NCBI RefSeq assembly: GCF_025847205.1
Contig: NZ_JAOYTH010000003.1
Span: forward strand, 372,001 to 436,000
DNA: 64,000 bases
Reading direction: 5' to 3'
DNA from: Pararhizobium sp. YC-54
GTDB lineage: Bacteria; Pseudomonadota; Alphaproteobacteria; Rhizobiales; Rhizobiaceae
Shown here: positions 38,632 to 50,229 of the stretch, in pieces
Layout of the letters: every line of letters starts with the position of its first letter
Position numbering within the stretch: position 1 is the first letter of the stretch
Program-made: the position numbers and the translations under genes
Notes under the pieces: generated by a model
What the model was told of the DNA's origin: nothing
The model's database searches: none
The model's input: only the letters and a program-made list of their open reading frames with translations

Positions 38632-39519
38632 TCAACGCCGCTCGAGAAGCCGGCAGATCTCTTCGAGCTGGTCGAGCGTCTTATACGAAATCCGCAGCTG
38701 CCCGCCTGATACCTTGTGATTGACCGTAACGTCCAGCCCCAAGCTGTCGGACAATGTGCGCTCGAGCGCCAGCGTGTCGGCATCCTTTTCCTCCTTGGGG
38801 GAGGGCTTGCCATAGCTCGGGTCGTTCTGGGCACGGATATCGTTCTGCGCCAGCCGCTCGGTATCACGCACGGACAGGCCCTTGGCGACGATCGAACGGG
38901 CCAGAGTCACCGGATCGGACGTCGGAATAAGCGCGCGCGCATGGCCGGCGGATAATGTGCCGGATGACAGCATGTCACGGACCGGCTCCGGCAGCTTCAG
39001 GAGCCGCAGGCTATTGGCCACATGACTCCGGCTCTTGCCGATGATTTCGCCGAGATCATTCTGCGTATACCCATGTTCCGCGATCAGCTGATCGTAGCCG
39101 AGCGCTTCTTCGAGCGGATTAAGGTCGGATCGCTGAACGTTTTCAACAATGGCGATCTCAAGCGCCGTGCGATCATCGACATCGCGAACGATAACGGGAA
39201 TATCGGTAAACCCGGCCAACTGAGCGGCGCGCCAGCGACGCTCGCCCGCAATAATCTCGTAGCGTTCGTCAGCGATGGTGCGAACGACGACGGGCTGCAC
39301 GATGCCATGCTGGCGAATGGAGCTTGCCAGGTCCTGCAATTCGGCTTCGTCAAAGGTCCGCCGTGGATTGCGCGGGTTGCGAGCGACAAACTCGATCGGA
39401 ATACGTCTGTCGGCGTTGACGGGAGCCACAGGGCTGCTCGCCTGCAAGGGCTGGTCCATCTCGCCGATCAAGGCCGCGAGGCCGCGGCCAAGTCTTCTTC
39501 TCGAATTGTCGTCATTCAT
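38632..39519 (-). CDS. parB: Chromosome partition protein ParB
   Basis: CTP-dependent DNA clamp that loads at parS sites and spreads along DNA to form the segregation complex. The 295 residues have the N-terminal ParA-interaction segment RRRLGRGLAALIGE, the CTPase motif GERRWRAAQLAG, and the helix-turn-helix at YTQNDLGEIIGKSRSHVANSL (about 150-170), then a C-terminal dimerisation domain. The ATG at 39519 gives the usual start. It lies downstream of parA with a 46-bp gap. Five strong and one weaker parS-like sites occur in this window. Confidence 0.97.
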   Translation of the reverse strand: MNDDNSRRRLGRGLAALIGEMDQPLQASSPVAPVNADRRIPIEFVARNPRNPRRTFDEAELQDLASSIRQHGIVQPVVVRTIADERYEIIAGERRWRAAQLAGFTDIPVIVRDVDDRTALEIAIVENVQRSDLNPLEEALGYDQLIAEHGYTQNDLGEIIGKSRSHVANSLRLLKLPEPVRDMLSSGTLSAGHARALIPTSDPVTLARSIVAKGLSVRDTERLAQNDIRAQNDPSYGKPSPKEEKDADTLALERTLSDSLGLDVTVNHKVSGGQLRISYKTLDQLEEICRLLERR

Positions 39520-39565
39520 CGTCTGCACTCACACTTATTCGTTACGATGTCGAATCGATTGCTGC

Positions 39566-40360
39566 TCAGGCTGCCTTCCGCAGCCGTTCGCGCTGGATTA
39601 CTTCGGACGCCAGCTGAAGGTAGGCCTGGCTACCGGCGCATTTGAGATCATACAGGATCGCCGGCTTACCGTAGGAGGGAGCCTCGGACACGCGAACATT
39701 GCGCGGTATCAACGTATGATAGACCTTTTCACCAAGGTGGGTCCGGACGTCATTGACCACCTGTTGTGCCAGATTGTTGCGGGAATCAAACATGGTGAGG
39801 ACAATGCCCTGAATATCAAGCGTCGGGTTGACCGTTCGGCGCACCTGATCGACGGTTTCGAGCAGCTGGCTGAGCCCTTCCAGTGCGAAGAACTCGCATT
39901 GCAACGGCACCAGGACCGAATGGGCCGCAGCCATCGCGTTCATCGTCAGGAGATTGAATGAAGGGGGGCAATCAACGAGGACATAGGAATAGGCAAGCGC
40001 CTCAGGGGAGGCGAGGGCCTTGCGCAGACGGAACACCCGGTCGCTGGCTGAAGAAATCTCCATCTCGACGCCGAGAAGGTCCATGGTCGATGGCACGATC
40101 GAGAGATTGGGAACGACCGTATCCTGGACGATATCCGCAATACTGTGAGAACCGATCATCAGTTCGTAGGAGGAGAGCTTTCGATCGCGCCGCTGGATGC
40201 CGAGACCTGTGCTTGCATTGCCCTGCGGATCCAGATCGACGATCAGGACTTTTTCGCCGATGGCAGCCAAAGCGGTTGCAAGATTGATGGCGGTGGTGGT
40301 TTTCCCCACTCCGCCCTTTTGATTAGCAATCGTGATAATCCGGTTTTTCTTGCCTATCAT
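39566..40360 (-). CDS. parA: Chromosome partition ATPase ParA
   Basis: Deviant Walker-type ATPase that moves the ParB-parS complex, and so the origin, to the new cell pole. The 264 residues carry the deviant Walker A KGGVGKTTTAINLATALA near residue 16, Walker A' and B motifs IVDLDPQGNAST and VLVDCPPSFN. It is 17 bp downstream of rsmG in the long minus-strand operon and followed by parB. No plasmid replication gene is adjacent, so this is the chromosomal set. Confidence 0.97.
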   Translation of the reverse strand: MIGKKNRIITIANQKGGVGKTTTAINLATALAAIGEKVLIVDLDPQGNASTGLGIQRRDRKLSSYELMIGSHSIADIVQDTVVPNLSIVPSTMDLLGVEMEISSASDRVFRLRKALASPEALAYSYVLVDCPPSFNLLTMNAMAAAHSVLVPLQCEFFALEGLSQLLETVDQVRRTVNPTLDIQGIVLTMFDSRNNLAQQVVNDVRTHLGEKVYHTLIPRNVRVSEAPSYGKPAILYDLKCAGSQAYLQLASEVIQRERLRKAA

Positions 40361-40377
40361 GCCGCAGTCCGCCGTTA

Positions 40378-41013
40378 TTAGATTTTCCGCGAAAGGTTTG
40401 CGATTTCGAGAACCACGGAGTCCGCCTCGACGACGCTCTGATGTTTTACCAGATCAAACTGAAAGCGGCTAACGGCTTTATCGACTTCCAGCTGATAATC
40501 CCGGCCTTTGTGGAAGAATGCACGCGGTTTATTCTCCGCAGTCATCCAGGGCGCACAGTAATCGAGGAGTTGGCTGAGGTCAGCCAGCGCTCGCGCGGAG
40601 ACGGCATCGCATTGCGGGATCACGCTCACCGCATCCTCGATCCGAATCGGATGGACCGAGCCCCGCGCACCCGTTTCGTTCAACGCCACGCGCAGGAACG
40701 CGGCCTTCTTATTGTTGCTCTCGACGAGATGAACCCAGCCGTCGCCCAGTTCAGCCAGAAAAATGGCGGTGATGATCCCGGGGAATCCCCCACCGCTGCC
40801 GAGATCCACCCATCGCTTCGGGCCTGGAAACAGCTGAAAGATTTGCGCGCTGTCAGATATGTGACGCTGCCATAAGTCTGACAGCGTCGATGGCGCAACC
40901 AGGTTGATCGACTTGGCCCATTTCTGAAAGAGGCTGGCAAAATGTTCGAGTCTGTCTGACGTTTCACGTGAAACACGCAATCCGTTTAGCTCACGGGAAG
41001 GACTCGCAATCAT
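40378..41013 (-). CDS. rsmG: 16S rRNA 7-methylguanosine methyltransferase RsmG (GidB)
   Basis: SAM-dependent methylation of G527 in 16S rRNA; loss gives low-level streptomycin resistance in other bacteria. The 211 residues contain [17 protein letters not shown] (SAM binding, near 67) and the RIEDAV segment. It overlaps the mnmG stop by 4 bp (ATGA) and precedes parA by 17 bp. A 15/16 parS-like site lies inside its first 20 codons, encoding the VSRETS residues. Confidence 0.96.
   Translation of the reverse strand: MIASPSRELNGLRVSRETSDRLEHFASLFQKWAKSINLVAPSTLSDLWQRHISDSAQIFQLFPGPKRWVDLGSGGGFPGIITAIFLAELGDGWVHLVESNNKKAAFLRVALNETGARGSVHPIRIEDAVSVIPQCDAVSARALADLSQLLDYCAPWMTAENKPRAFFHKGRDYQLEVDKAVSRFQFDLVKHQSVVEADSVVLEIANLSRKI
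40960..40975. other. parS site in rsmG
   Basis: CGTTTCACGTGAAACA matches the parS consensus at 15 of 16 bases, with an intact CACGTG core and GAAAC arms. It sits just 1.4 kb from parB. Confidence 0.85.
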
Positions 41014-42893
41014 TGAATCGCCTGCTTGGAATACGCCGTTGAAGTGTGATTTGCCTTGCGGATATGCGCCAGGATCAGGGATATAGCCGACGGTGTGATC
41101 CCGTCGACCTTCATGGCCTGCGCCAAATTGCGCGGTTTTGCCGCTCTTAGTTTTTGCTTCAACTCATTCGACAGACCGGACAGTGAATCGAAATCGAAGT
41201 CATCCGGGATGAGGCGGCCTTCTTCGCTGCGGACACCGGCAATATCCGATGCCTGCCGGTCCATGTAGACCGCATAGGTCGCATCAATCTCCAGAGCCTC
41301 GGCGAGCTTTCTGTCAATCGCTGCCAGTTCCGGCCACACCGCGCTCAGCGATTGAATGGAATGGTCGGCATAGGATAAGAGCTCGAATGCCGATCGGCGC
41401 TGACCATCCAGGTTCAGCTTCAATCCATATGTCCGCCCTTCGGTTGGCGTCACGGTCAAAGATTTCAACAACTGCCTGTTGCTAGCAATATCGGCAACCC
41501 ATTTGCTGAACTTGGCCGTCCGGTCAGCAGAGACGCAACCGAGCGACATTGCCTCAGGAGTGAGGCGGATATCCGCATTGTCAGCCCGCAGGGACAGACG
41601 ATACTCGGCACGCGAGGTAAACATCCGGTAGGGCTCGGCAACGCCGCGCGACGTCAGGTCGTCGATCATCACACCGATGTAAGAATTGGTGCGGCTGAAC
41701 ACGTGCGGTGCATTTCCAGCGCAAAGCAAGGCGGCATTCAAGCCGGCGACCAGACCTTGAGCGCCAGCTTCCTCGTAGCCGGTGGTGCCATTGATTTGCC
41801 CGGCAAGAAACAATCCCGGGATTTTGCGGACTTCCAAGGACAAAGAAAGCTCGCGCGGATCAACGTGGTCGTACTCGATGGCGTAGCCTGGCTGCAGGAT
41901 AGTGACCCGTTCCAGCCCGGGAATTGTCTGAATGAAAGCCTGCTGAACATCCTCCGGCAGTGATGTCGAAATTCCGTTGGGATAAACCGTATCGTCATCG
42001 AGGCCTTCCGGCTCCAGAAAAATCTGGTGGCCGTCCCGCTCACCGAACTTAACGATTTTGTCTTCAATAGACGGACAATATCGCGGGCCAACACCCTCGA
42101 TCTGGCCGGAATACATTGCGGATTTACCCAGGTTATCAGAGATGATTTTGTGCGTCGCATCGGTCGTCCGCGTAACACCACATTCGATCTGCCGGTTGAC
42201 GATTGTCTCTGTCATGAAGGAGAATGGAACAGGGTCTTCATCGGCGCCCTGCCGGCCGACGGATTGCCAGTCAATGGTCTTACCATCCAGCCGGGCTGGT
42301 GTGCCTGTCTTCAGGCGGCCGAGACGCAGGCCGCAACGCTCCAGCGTTCCGGATAGCCCGAGCGACGGGTCTTCCCCGACGCGGCCGGCGGGGATTTTGC
42401 GATTACCGATATGAATAAGGCCGCGCAAAAAGGTTCCCGTGGTCAGCACGGCCGCACCGCAGGAAATATGCCGTCCGCTCGCGAGAATAATTCCGCTGAC
42501 GCGACCGCCTTGCAGCTGCAGGTCAAACGCATCGCCTTCGACAACATCAAGGTTTTCGATCGCCTGAATTTCCGCCTGCATCGCTTGGCGATAAAGTTTC
42601 CGGTCCGCCTGGGTACGGGGGCCACGCACTGCGGGACCCTTCCGGCGGTTCAGCAACCGAAACTGAATCCCGGCAGCATCCGCGACACGCCCCATGAGAC
42701 CATCCATGGCATCGATCTCACGAACAAGATGACCTTTCCCCAAGCCGCCGATGGCGGGATTGCAGGACATGATCCCGATCGTGTCGCGCTTATGCGTCAC
42801 CAAAGCAGTTTTTGCGCCCATCCGGGCGGCTGCACTTGCCGCTTCGCAGCCGGCATGGCCACCGCCAATAACAATGACATCATAATCGTACAT
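41010..42893 (-). CDS. mnmG: tRNA uridine-5-carboxymethylaminomethyl modification enzyme MnmG (GidA)
   Basis: FAD-dependent partner of MnmE in making cmnm5U at wobble position 34 of several tRNAs. The 627 residues start with the dinucleotide-binding motif [21 protein letters not shown]. MnmG signatures [14 protein letters not shown] and GTGTFLRG-type segment ([13 protein letters not shown]) are present, and the C-terminal helical domain binds MnmE. The order mnmE-mnmG-rsmG-parA-parB is classic for origin-proximal DNA. Confidence 0.97.
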   Translation of the reverse strand: MYDYDVIVIGGGHAGCEAASAAARMGAKTALVTHKRDTIGIMSCNPAIGGLGKGHLVREIDAMDGLMGRVADAAGIQFRLLNRRKGPAVRGPRTQADRKLYRQAMQAEIQAIENLDVVEGDAFDLQLQGGRVSGIILASGRHISCGAAVLTTGTFLRGLIHIGNRKIPAGRVGEDPSLGLSGTLERCGLRLGRLKTGTPARLDGKTIDWQSVGRQGADEDPVPFSFMTETIVNRQIECGVTRTTDATHKIISDNLGKSAMYSGQIEGVGPRYCPSIEDKIVKFGERDGHQIFLEPEGLDDDTVYPNGISTSLPEDVQQAFIQTIPGLERVTILQPGYAIEYDHVDPRELSLSLEVRKIPGLFLAGQINGTTGYEEAGAQGLVAGLNAALLCAGNAPHVFSRTNSYIGVMIDDLTSRGVAEPYRMFTSRAEYRLSLRADNADIRLTPEAMSLGCVSADRTAKFSKWVADIASNRQLLKSLTVTPTEGRTYGLKLNLDGQRRSAFELLSYADHSIQSLSAVWPELAAIDRKLAEALEIDATYAVYMDRQASDIAGVRSEEGRLIPDDFDFDSLSGLSNELKQKLRAAKPRNLAQAMKVDGITPSAISLILAHIRKANHTSTAYSKQAIQ

Positions 42894-42928
42894 TAAACCG
42901 TCTCCATCACGGTATTACGGAAGCGAAT

Positions 42929-42944
42929 CGTTTCACGTGAAACA
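42929..42944. other. parS site between mnmE and mnmG
   Basis: CGTTTCACGTGAAACA, identical to the rsmG copy and 15 of 16 to the consensus, in the 90-bp gap between mnmE and mnmG. Confidence 0.85.
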
Positions 42945-42983
42945 TCCAGTTAGACTCGCCAGCGTTGTATTAGGGATTGCATC

Positions 42984-44309
42984 TTATTTTCCGATGCAAA
43001 ACTCCGAAAAGATCACACCAAGCAGATCCTCGACATCAACCCGTCCGGTGATCCGTCCGAGGGCGTCTCCCGCCTGCCGCAAATACTCGGCCTGAATATC
43101 AAGCCCGCGATTTGATTGCGTCAAACTCATATCGATCGCTGAACGAGCCTGCTGCAAGCAACTCACATGCCTTTTTCGGGTCGGCAAAGACAGCGCGTTC
43201 CGACCGGACAAATCAGGCAGAAAAGCCGTGACGACCTCTATAAGCCGTTCAATGCCTTCACCCGTGACTGTCGAAATCAGCACGTCGGCGCTGGCGCTGG
43301 CCTTATCCCACAAAAGAGGTGCCCGATCAATCTTGGTCCCGACACGAACAATGGGCTTGCCCTGATCAAATCCCGCCAGCTGCGCGAAACCTTCGGGTGT
43401 ATCCGCCAGCAACAGGATTACATCCGCCTGATCCATTGTCAGGCGAGCACGGCGAATCCCTTCCTGCTCGATCCTGTCATCCGTCTCCCGGAGACCTGCG
43501 GTATCGAATAATTGAACGCTGAATCCGGCTAAGGATAGGTCGACCGACAGGACATCCCGTGTCGTGCCGGCAATATCGGTCACGATGGCCACATCGCGGC
43601 GGGCCAAATGGTTGAGAAGACTGGATTTTCCGGCATTCGGTTCACCGGCGATGACAATCTTCAAGCCGTCCCGGATGATTTCAGCGATGCCGGCGCCTTC
43701 CAGGTGGTCAGCAATCTCTACCTTGAGATTGCGCATATCGTCCCAGATCTTCGCGGCGACAGAGCCGGGTACGTCGTCCTCATCGGCGAAATCCAGTTCT
43801 GCCTCGATCATCGCCCTTGCATGCGTCAGCCTGCGGGCCCATCCCTCGTAGATCGCCGAGAGATGACCGCTCGAATGCTCCTGTGCCAGGCGCCGCTGCA
43901 TTTCCGTTTCGGCTGAAATCAAATCGGCCAGGCCCTCGACTTCGACAAGATCAAGTTTGTCATTGTGGAACGCACGGCGGGCGAACTCGCCGGCTTCCGC
44001 ATGTCTGAGCCCCGGAAGAGCCTCCAGTTCCGAAAGAATGGCATTGACCACGGCACGGCCGCCGTGAACCTGCAGTTCCGCGCAATCTTCGCCGGTAAAG
44101 GATGCCGGCGCTGCGAAATAGAGAACAAGTCCCTGGTCGATGACATCACCGTTTCGATTGCGAATCGATCGCAGAACGGCTTGCCGCGGTGACGGCAACA
44201 CACCGCACAACCCGGCAACGACCTCAGCCGTGCGCGGACCACTGATACGAACGACGGCCAGTCCCGCCGGCAAGGCGCCGGATGACAGAGCATAGATCGT
44301 ATCAGACAT
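42984..44309 (-). CDS. mnmE: tRNA modification GTPase MnmE (TrmE)
   Basis: GTPase that works with MnmG on the wobble uridine. The 441 residues show the tetrahydrofolate-binding N-terminus (DTIYALSSGALPAGLAVVR), the G1 loop GEPNAGKSSLLN, G3 DTAGLRETDD, and the conserved C-terminal CIGK where the cysteine is essential. The ATG at 44309 is preferred; an upstream TTG at 44330 would add an MNQQQQA-like tail. It follows rho on the same strand. Confidence 0.95.
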   Translation of the reverse strand: MSDTIYALSSGALPAGLAVVRISGPRTAEVVAGLCGVLPSPRQAVLRSIRNRNGDVIDQGLVLYFAAPASFTGEDCAELQVHGGRAVVNAILSELEALPGLRHAEAGEFARRAFHNDKLDLVEVEGLADLISAETEMQRRLAQEHSSGHLSAIYEGWARRLTHARAMIEAELDFADEDDVPGSVAAKIWDDMRNLKVEIADHLEGAGIAEIIRDGLKIVIAGEPNAGKSSLLNHLARRDVAIVTDIAGTTRDVLSVDLSLAGFSVQLFDTAGLRETDDRIEQEGIRRARLTMDQADVILLLADTPEGFAQLAGFDQGKPIVRVGTKIDRAPLLWDKASASADVLISTVTGEGIERLIEVVTAFLPDLSGRNALSLPTRKRHVSCLQQARSAIDMSLTQSNRGLDIQAEYLRQAGDALGRITGRVDVEDLLGVIFSEFCIGK

Positions 44310-44440
44310 GGCCTGTTGCTGTTGGTTCAACGTCGAAGATACCTTGTTTGACCATATCCGCTGAAGCCGCGGAATTCTTTTTCAAATGATTTGAATCCGG
44401 CAAAGGAATCCGGCTACGCAGATTTTCTGCAGAAACACAA

Positions 44441-44463
44441 AAGCCCAGGATAAACCTGGGCTT
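44441..44463 (-). terminator. Terminator of rho
   Basis: AAGCCCAGG / CCTGGGCTT around ATAAA (9-bp stem), 23 bp after the rho stop and followed on the minus strand by TTGTGTTT. It probably separates rho from mnmE. Confidence 0.75.
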
Positions 44464-44485
44464 CGTGCAAAAATATGACCATCGG

Positions 44486-45751
<1,266 letters not shown>

Positions 45752-45945
45752 GAAGGGGACCACACTTGGAAATCGGAAAGGAAAGTCGGCGTGCTTGATG
45801 TAAGGGGAGCTGCAGCGGAAGGGGCAGGCTCGTAACGTTTACACATGCCACGAAAGAGGAGATGGCGGGAAAATAGCGATTCACTCGTTGCGCCGCAAGG
45901 GGTCAACGAAAATTCCCGAAAGTTTCCTGAAAGAGCGTTCCATGC

Positions 45946-46485
45946 TCAAAAAGGTTTCACCACAGCCATGATGACGATGAGGATCATCAGCAGCGTCGGC
46001 GCCTCGTTCATCAGCCGCCAATAACGGGCGCTGCGGGTGTTTTCATCCCGCGCAAAGGCCCTGACCGCCCGGCTGAACATCACGTGGACACCGGTCAGAA
46101 GAACGACAAGCAAAAGCTTGATGTGCAGCCAACCGCCCTGAAAGCCGTAGACGCTCCAGGCCAGATAGAGCCCCAGCACCCAGGTGATCATCATCGCCGG
46201 GTTCATGATGACCTTCAAAAGCCGCTGTTCCATCATCTTGAAGGTCTCCGACTGCGCCGAGCCCGGCGCTGCGTCGGTGTGGTAGATGAACAATCGCGGC
46301 ATGTAGAGCAGGGCAGCCATCCAGGACATCACGGCAATGATGTGCAGCGCCTTGATCCACAGGTAGAGATTGTCCGGCTGCCAGACAAACAACCCGGCAA
46401 GCAGGGCCACGAACAAACCAATCGCGATGAAAGCGCGGGTGCGGGCCTTTTTCCCCGGCAGCATATCCGTCTGACGCTCAATCAT
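45946..46485 (-). CDS. hemJ: Protoporphyrinogen oxidase HemJ
   Basis: Inner-membrane enzyme of heme synthesis converting protoporphyrinogen IX to protoporphyrin IX, found in bacteria without HemG/HemY. The 179-residue protein has four to five membrane segments. Conserved residues appear in [20 protein letters not shown] and the [12 protein letters not shown] stretch. The ATG at 46485 overlaps the hemE stop (ATGA), so the two heme genes are coupled. A second ATG at 46464 is possible. Confidence 0.9.
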   Translation of the reverse strand: MIERQTDMLPGKKARTRAFIAIGLFVALLAGLFVWQPDNLYLWIKALHIIAVMSWMAALLYMPRLFIYHTDAAPGSAQSETFKMMEQRLLKVIMNPAMMITWVLGLYLAWSVYGFQGGWLHIKLLLVVLLTGVHVMFSRAVRAFARDENTRSARYWRLMNEAPTLLMILIVIMAVVKPF

Positions 46486-47516
46486 TGGCCGGTCCCACGG
46501 ACACGGGCAACCAACTGCGAGACATGGGCTGGATCAGCCTGCGGCGTAATTCCGTGGCCCAGGTTGAAGATCAGCGGCCCATTCCCAAGCGTCTGCAGTA
46601 TCGCGTCGATACCGTCATCAAGCGATTGCCCACCCGCCACGACGCGCATTGGATCGAGATTGCCCTGCACTGGGCCATCTTTCTGAAGCTCAGCGGCAAA
46701 GGACAAGGGAACCGACCAGTCGAGACCGATCGCATCGGCGTTGGTTGCCTGCCGGTAATCCTTCAGGAGGATTCCGGCGCCCTTGGCAAAAGCAATGATC
46801 TTCGCGTGTGGCCGGCGGGCACGAACGTTGTCGATCATCCGGCGTACCGGCTCGACGGCGTAGCGGCGGAATTCCTCCTCGCCCAAAACACCCGCCCAGG
46901 AATCGAATATCTGCACGGCATCGGCGCCGGCATCGATCTGCTCGACCAGATAGTCCGCAGAAACCTCGGCAAGCACCGCCAGCAGCCGATCGAAAGCTTC
47001 GGGGTGCTGATAGCCAAAAAGCCGTGCCGGTGCCTGGTCCGGCGTTCCCTGCCCGGCAATCATGTAGGTGGCGACAGTCCAGGGGGCGCCGCAGAAGCCG
47101 AGCAGTGTCGTTTCATCCGGCAGTTCGCGGCGCAGACGGCGAACAGTTTCGATGACGGGCTGCAAGTGGCCGGATACCGGCCGGACGTCGAGCTTGGCGA
47201 TTTCTGAAACGGCAATCGGATCCATCCGTGGTCCATGCCCTTCCTCAAAGCGAACATTGCGCTTCAGGGCATCGGGTATGACGAGGATATCTGAAAACAG
47301 GATGGCTGCGTCAAAGCCATATCGCCGGATCGGCTGGAGGGTCACTTCCACAGCCATGTCTGGCGAATAACAGAGATCGAGAAAACTGCCTGCCTTCGCA
47401 CGGGTCTGCCGGTATTCCGGAAGATATCGACCTGCTTGCCGCATCAGCCAGATTGGGGGAGGTGAGAGGGTTTCACCGTTCAACACCTGTAGCACCTTGC
47501 GGCTTTGCGCAGTCAC
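46482..47516 (-). CDS. hemE: Uroporphyrinogen decarboxylase
   Basis: Cytoplasmic heme-pathway enzyme decarboxylating uroporphyrinogen III to coproporphyrinogen III. The 344 residues show the signature [16 protein letters not shown] near 22 and the [13 protein letters not shown] stretch. The start codon is GTG at 47516, with GGGAGAA upstream. It forms the left edge of the putative oriC and is transcribed away from it. The hemE-oriC link is known from Caulobacter and other alphaproteobacteria. Confidence 0.97.
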   Translation of the reverse strand: MTAQSRKVLQVLNGETLSPPPIWLMRQAGRYLPEYRQTRAKAGSFLDLCYSPDMAVEVTLQPIRRYGFDAAILFSDILVIPDALKRNVRFEEGHGPRMDPIAVSEIAKLDVRPVSGHLQPVIETVRRLRRELPDETTLLGFCGAPWTVATYMIAGQGTPDQAPARLFGYQHPEAFDRLLAVLAEVSADYLVEQIDAGADAVQIFDSWAGVLGEEEFRRYAVEPVRRMIDNVRARRPHAKIIAFAKGAGILLKDYRQATNADAIGLDWSVPLSFAAELQKDGPVQGNLDPMRVVAGGQSLDDGIDAILQTLGNGPLIFNLGHGITPQADPAHVSQLVARVRGTGQ

Positions 47517-47920
47517 CGGACACGTTCTCCCACTATAAAAGATATCTATATCTAAGGATTCTATTTCTTAGAGTCTGTGACTATCAAGGATTAAAGCCCA
47601 TCCGACTCTTTTCCACATGCTCGCCCGTTCAATAGAATCCCTTGGGCAATTTTGCCATGCGACAGATGGGAGCGGGGAACATTTCGAAAAATTGTGAAGA
47701 GTCATACGCTTCGGTCGTTGTTTGATGCGATGCCAGGATGTGGACAGCATGTGGATAACACCCAGTCTTCGCAACACGATGAGTCTTCTCCACATAGGCC
47801 CCGAATCCCGGTCCCCGGAATCCGGATTGTGAATAACTCGCCGGTTTTCCCCTTGCCTTTGAACCCCCGCGGTCCTTAGCTATTGCTGTCCCGGTTTATC
47901 AACAGCCATCGGAGAATAGC
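47517..47920. other. Putative chromosomal replication origin (oriC)
   Basis: The 404-bp gap between hemE and the PPDK-regulator gene has no ORF. It starts with an AT-rich tract (47531-47570, 9 G/C of 40). DnaA-box-like sequences: TTTTCCACA (47609-47617), a perfect TTATCCACA on the minus strand (47750-47758), TTCTCCACA (47786-47794), TTATTCACA on the minus strand (47828-47836) and TTATCAACA (47896-47904). Eight GANTC sites lie at 47557, 47571, 47604, 47635, 47699, 47781, 47803 and 47818. Genes on both sides point away. This matches alphaproteobacterial origins in position and content; function is inferred. Confidence 0.8.
47531..47570. other. AT-rich tract, possible DNA unwinding element
   Basis: Only 9 of 40 bases are G or C in an otherwise GC-rich region, with repeated ATATCT units. 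It lies at the hemE side of the putative oriC. Confidence 0.55.
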
Positions 47921-48745
47921 GTGGAGAATCAGAAAAACTATTTCCACCTGCACCTGATCTCCGATTCGACCGGCGAAACGCTGATCGCTGCGGGCAGGGC
48001 TGCGGCGTCCCAATTCCAGTCGGCGCATGCGCTCGAACATGTCTATCCGCTGATCCGCAACCGCAAGCAGCTGATGCAGGTGATAGAGGCGGTGGATGGC
48101 GCGCCGGGGATCGTGCTCTACACGATCGTCGATCGCGAGCTTGCCGATATTATCGCTGTGACCTGCAAGGAGATGGGGCTGCCTTGCGTCTCGGTGCTGG
48201 AACCGATCATCGATCTCTTCCAGTCCTATCTGGGCGCGACGTCGCGGCGGCGCTCAGGCGCGCAACATGTGATGGACGCCGATTATTTCGCGCGCATCGA
48301 CGCCCTGAATTTCACAATGGATCATGACGACGGGCAATTGCCGGCCGATTTCAACGACGCGGATGTCGTGCTGATCGGTATCAGCCGGACCTCGAAAACG
48401 CCGACAAGCATCTATCTCGCCAATCGTGGCATCAAGACCGCCAACATCCCGATCGTGCCGGGCGTCTCCCTGCCAGACCGGCTGATGCAGGCGACCAAGC
48501 CGCTGATAGTCGGTCTGATCGCCACGGCGGACCGCATTTCACAGGTCCGTCAAAACCGCGTTCTGGGCACGGCATCGCATAGTTATCATGCGGAGGAATA
48601 TGTCGACCGTGCCTCGATCGCCGAGGAACTGAAATATGCACGCTCGCTTTGTGCGCGCAACAACTGGCCGATGATCGATGTGACGCGCCGCTCGATCGAG
48701 GAAACGGCAGCCGCAATCGTTGCTCTGAGGCCCCGGCTGCGCTAA
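47921..48745 (+). CDS. ppsR: Pyruvate, phosphate dikinase regulatory protein
   Basis: Bifunctional ADP-dependent kinase and Pi-dependent phosphorylase controlling PPDK or PEP synthetase (DUF299 family). The 274 residues carry [14 protein letters not shown] at the N-terminus and the P-loop [15 protein letters not shown] near residue 150. The start codon is GTG at 47921 after GGAGAAT. It borders the putative oriC, as its homologue does in other alphaproteobacteria. It leads the run ppsR-maf-aroE-coaE-dnaQ. Confidence 0.93.
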   Translation: MENQKNYFHLHLISDSTGETLIAAGRAAASQFQSAHALEHVYPLIRNRKQLMQVIEAVDGAPGIVLYTIVDRELADIIAVTCKEMGLPCVSVLEPIIDLFQSYLGATSRRRSGAQHVMDADYFARIDALNFTMDHDDGQLPADFNDADVVLIGISRTSKTPTSIYLANRGIKTANIPIVPGVSLPDRLMQATKPLIVGLIATADRISQVRQNRVLGTASHSYHAEEYVDRASIAEELKYARSLCARNNWPMIDVTRRSIEETAAAIVALRPRLR

Positions 48746-48776
48746 GGCGATCCTGTTCAATTAGGTTAGGACGACA

Positions 48777-49376
48777 ATGGCAGGCACTCTTGTCCTCGCG
48801 TCAGCGAGCCCGTTCCGGCGCATGCTTTTGGAAAATGCCGGTATCCCTTTTCAGGCGAGGGCCGCCGACATCGACGAACGGGCGATCGAAAGTCAGGCCG
48901 AGCGGCAGGGCGTGGCTCCGGAAGAGGTGGCGCTCATTCTTGCCGAAGCCAAGGCCAGGAATGTCGGATCTGCATTCCCGGCCGATATCATCATCGGGTC
49001 GGACCAGACCATGTCACTCGGGGCGAGGGTTTATCACAAGCCACGGGACATGGACGAGGCGCGTGACCATCTGCTGTCGCTGTCCGGGCAGGTTCATCAA
49101 CTGAACAGCGGCATTGTTCTGACGCAGGGCGATGCGGTGCTTTGGCGGCATGTGTCTTCAGCCCGGATGTCGGTCAGAACCTTGAGCGCCGCGTTTATCG
49201 AGGCTCATCTCTTGCGGGTCGGGACAAAGGCCCTATCGAGCGTCGGCGCCTACCAGCTGGAGGGCGAGGGGATCCAGCTGTTCGAGAAAATCGACGGTGA
49301 CTATTTCACCATCCTCGGACTTCCGATGCTGCCGCTGCTTGCAAAACTCAGGGAACTGAAGGTGATCGATGCGTGA
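48777..49376 (+). CDS. maf: Maf-family nucleotide pyrophosphatase
   Basis: House-cleaning nucleoside triphosphate pyrophosphatase (dTTP/UTP or m7GTP type). The 199 residues start with the family motif [16 protein letters not shown] and include IIGSDQTM and the [15 protein letters not shown] stretch. Substrate class is not decided from sequence. It overlaps aroE by 8 bp; the overlap contains a parS-like site. Confidence 0.92.
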   Translation: MAGTLVLASASPFRRMLLENAGIPFQARAADIDERAIESQAERQGVAPEEVALILAEAKARNVGSAFPADIIIGSDQTMSLGARVYHKPRDMDEARDHLLSLSGQVHQLNSGIVLTQGDAVLWRHVSSARMSVRTLSAAFIEAHLLRVGTKALSSVGAYQLEGEGIQLFEKIDGDYFTILGLPMLPLLAKLRELKVIDA

Positions 49377-50229
49377 TTCACGTGAAACATTTGTTAACCA
49401 CGCCTTCGTCACAGGCTATCCGATCAAGCATTCGCGCTCGCCGCTGATCCACGGATACTGGCTGAAACAGCTGGGTCTGGAGGGAAGCTACCGCGCAATG
49501 GAGGTTTCGCCGGAGGCTTTTCCCGATTTCATCGCTTCGCTCAAAAGCGGACAATCGGGTTTTACGGGCGGCAATGTGACGATCCCGCATAAGGAACTCG
49601 CTTTCGCATTGTCCGACCGGCCGGACCGGTTGAGCACCGAACTCGGTGCATCCAACACCCTGTGGGTGGAGAATGGTCTGGTGCATGCGACCAACACGGA
49701 CGGCCATGGCTTCACTGCCAATCTCGATGAACGGGCACCCGGTTGGGACAATTGCCAGACCGCGATTGTGCTTGGTGCCGGCGGCGCCAGCCGCGCGGTG
49801 ATCCAGGCCGTCCGCGATCGCGGCGTCAAGACGATCCATGTCGTCAACCGCACGGCCGCCCGCGCCCAGGAACTGGCCGACCGCTTCGGCCCGGCAGTCC
49901 ACGCGCAGCCGATGGAGGCACTGCCGGAGGTAATGAAAGACGCCGGGCTCTTTATCAATACGACGTCGCTCGGAATGGACGGGTCAGCGGTACCGGAGAT
50001 TGACTTCACCGTCATGAGCCCTGGAAGCGTCGTGACGGACATTGTTTATGTGCCGCTGAAAACGCCGATCCTCGCGCAAGCCGAAGCGCAGGGTTTTGCC
50101 ACGGTTGACGGCCTTGGAATGTTGTTGCACCAGGCAGCACCCGGTTTTGAAAAATGGTTCGGCAAAAGACCGACGGTCGACGCGGTTTTGCGCCAGATCA
50201 TCATCGACGACATGGCGAGCCACGCATGA
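49369..50229 (+). CDS. aroE: Shikimate dehydrogenase
   Basis: NADPH-dependent reduction of 3-dehydroshikimate to shikimate, on the way to aromatic amino acids. The 286 residues carry [17 protein letters not shown] (shikimate site), NVTIPHKE with the catalytic lysine, the NADP loop [11 protein letters not shown] and the terminal [14 protein letters not shown]. The ATG lies inside the end of maf (8-bp overlap). coaE begins in its last bases (ATGA). Confidence 0.96.
   Translation: MRDSRETFVNHAFVTGYPIKHSRSPLIHGYWLKQLGLEGSYRAMEVSPEAFPDFIASLKSGQSGFTGGNVTIPHKELAFALSDRPDRLSTELGASNTLWVENGLVHATNTDGHGFTANLDERAPGWDNCQTAIVLGAGGASRAVIQAVRDRGVKTIHVVNRTAARAQELADRFGPAVHAQPMEALPEVMKDAGLFINTTSLGMDGSAVPEIDFTVMSPGSVVTDIVYVPLKTPILAQAEAQGFATVDGLGMLLHQAAPGFEKWFGKRPTVDAVLRQIIIDDMASHA
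49374..49389. other. parS site in the maf/aroE overlap
   Basis: TGATTCACGTGAAACA matches the parS consensus at 15 of 16 bases, with the CACGTG core intact. It straddles the maf stop and aroE start, 1.6 kb to the right of the putative oriC. Confidence 0.8.

Noticed and set aside
46081..46092. CACGTG at hemJ as another parS site
   Set aside because: Only the core matches; flanking bases do not fit the GTTTCACGTGAAAC pattern.
47571..47620. CtrA-type sites (TTAA-N7-TTAA) in the putative oriC
   Set aside because: Only one isolated TTAA is seen, with no correctly spaced partner.
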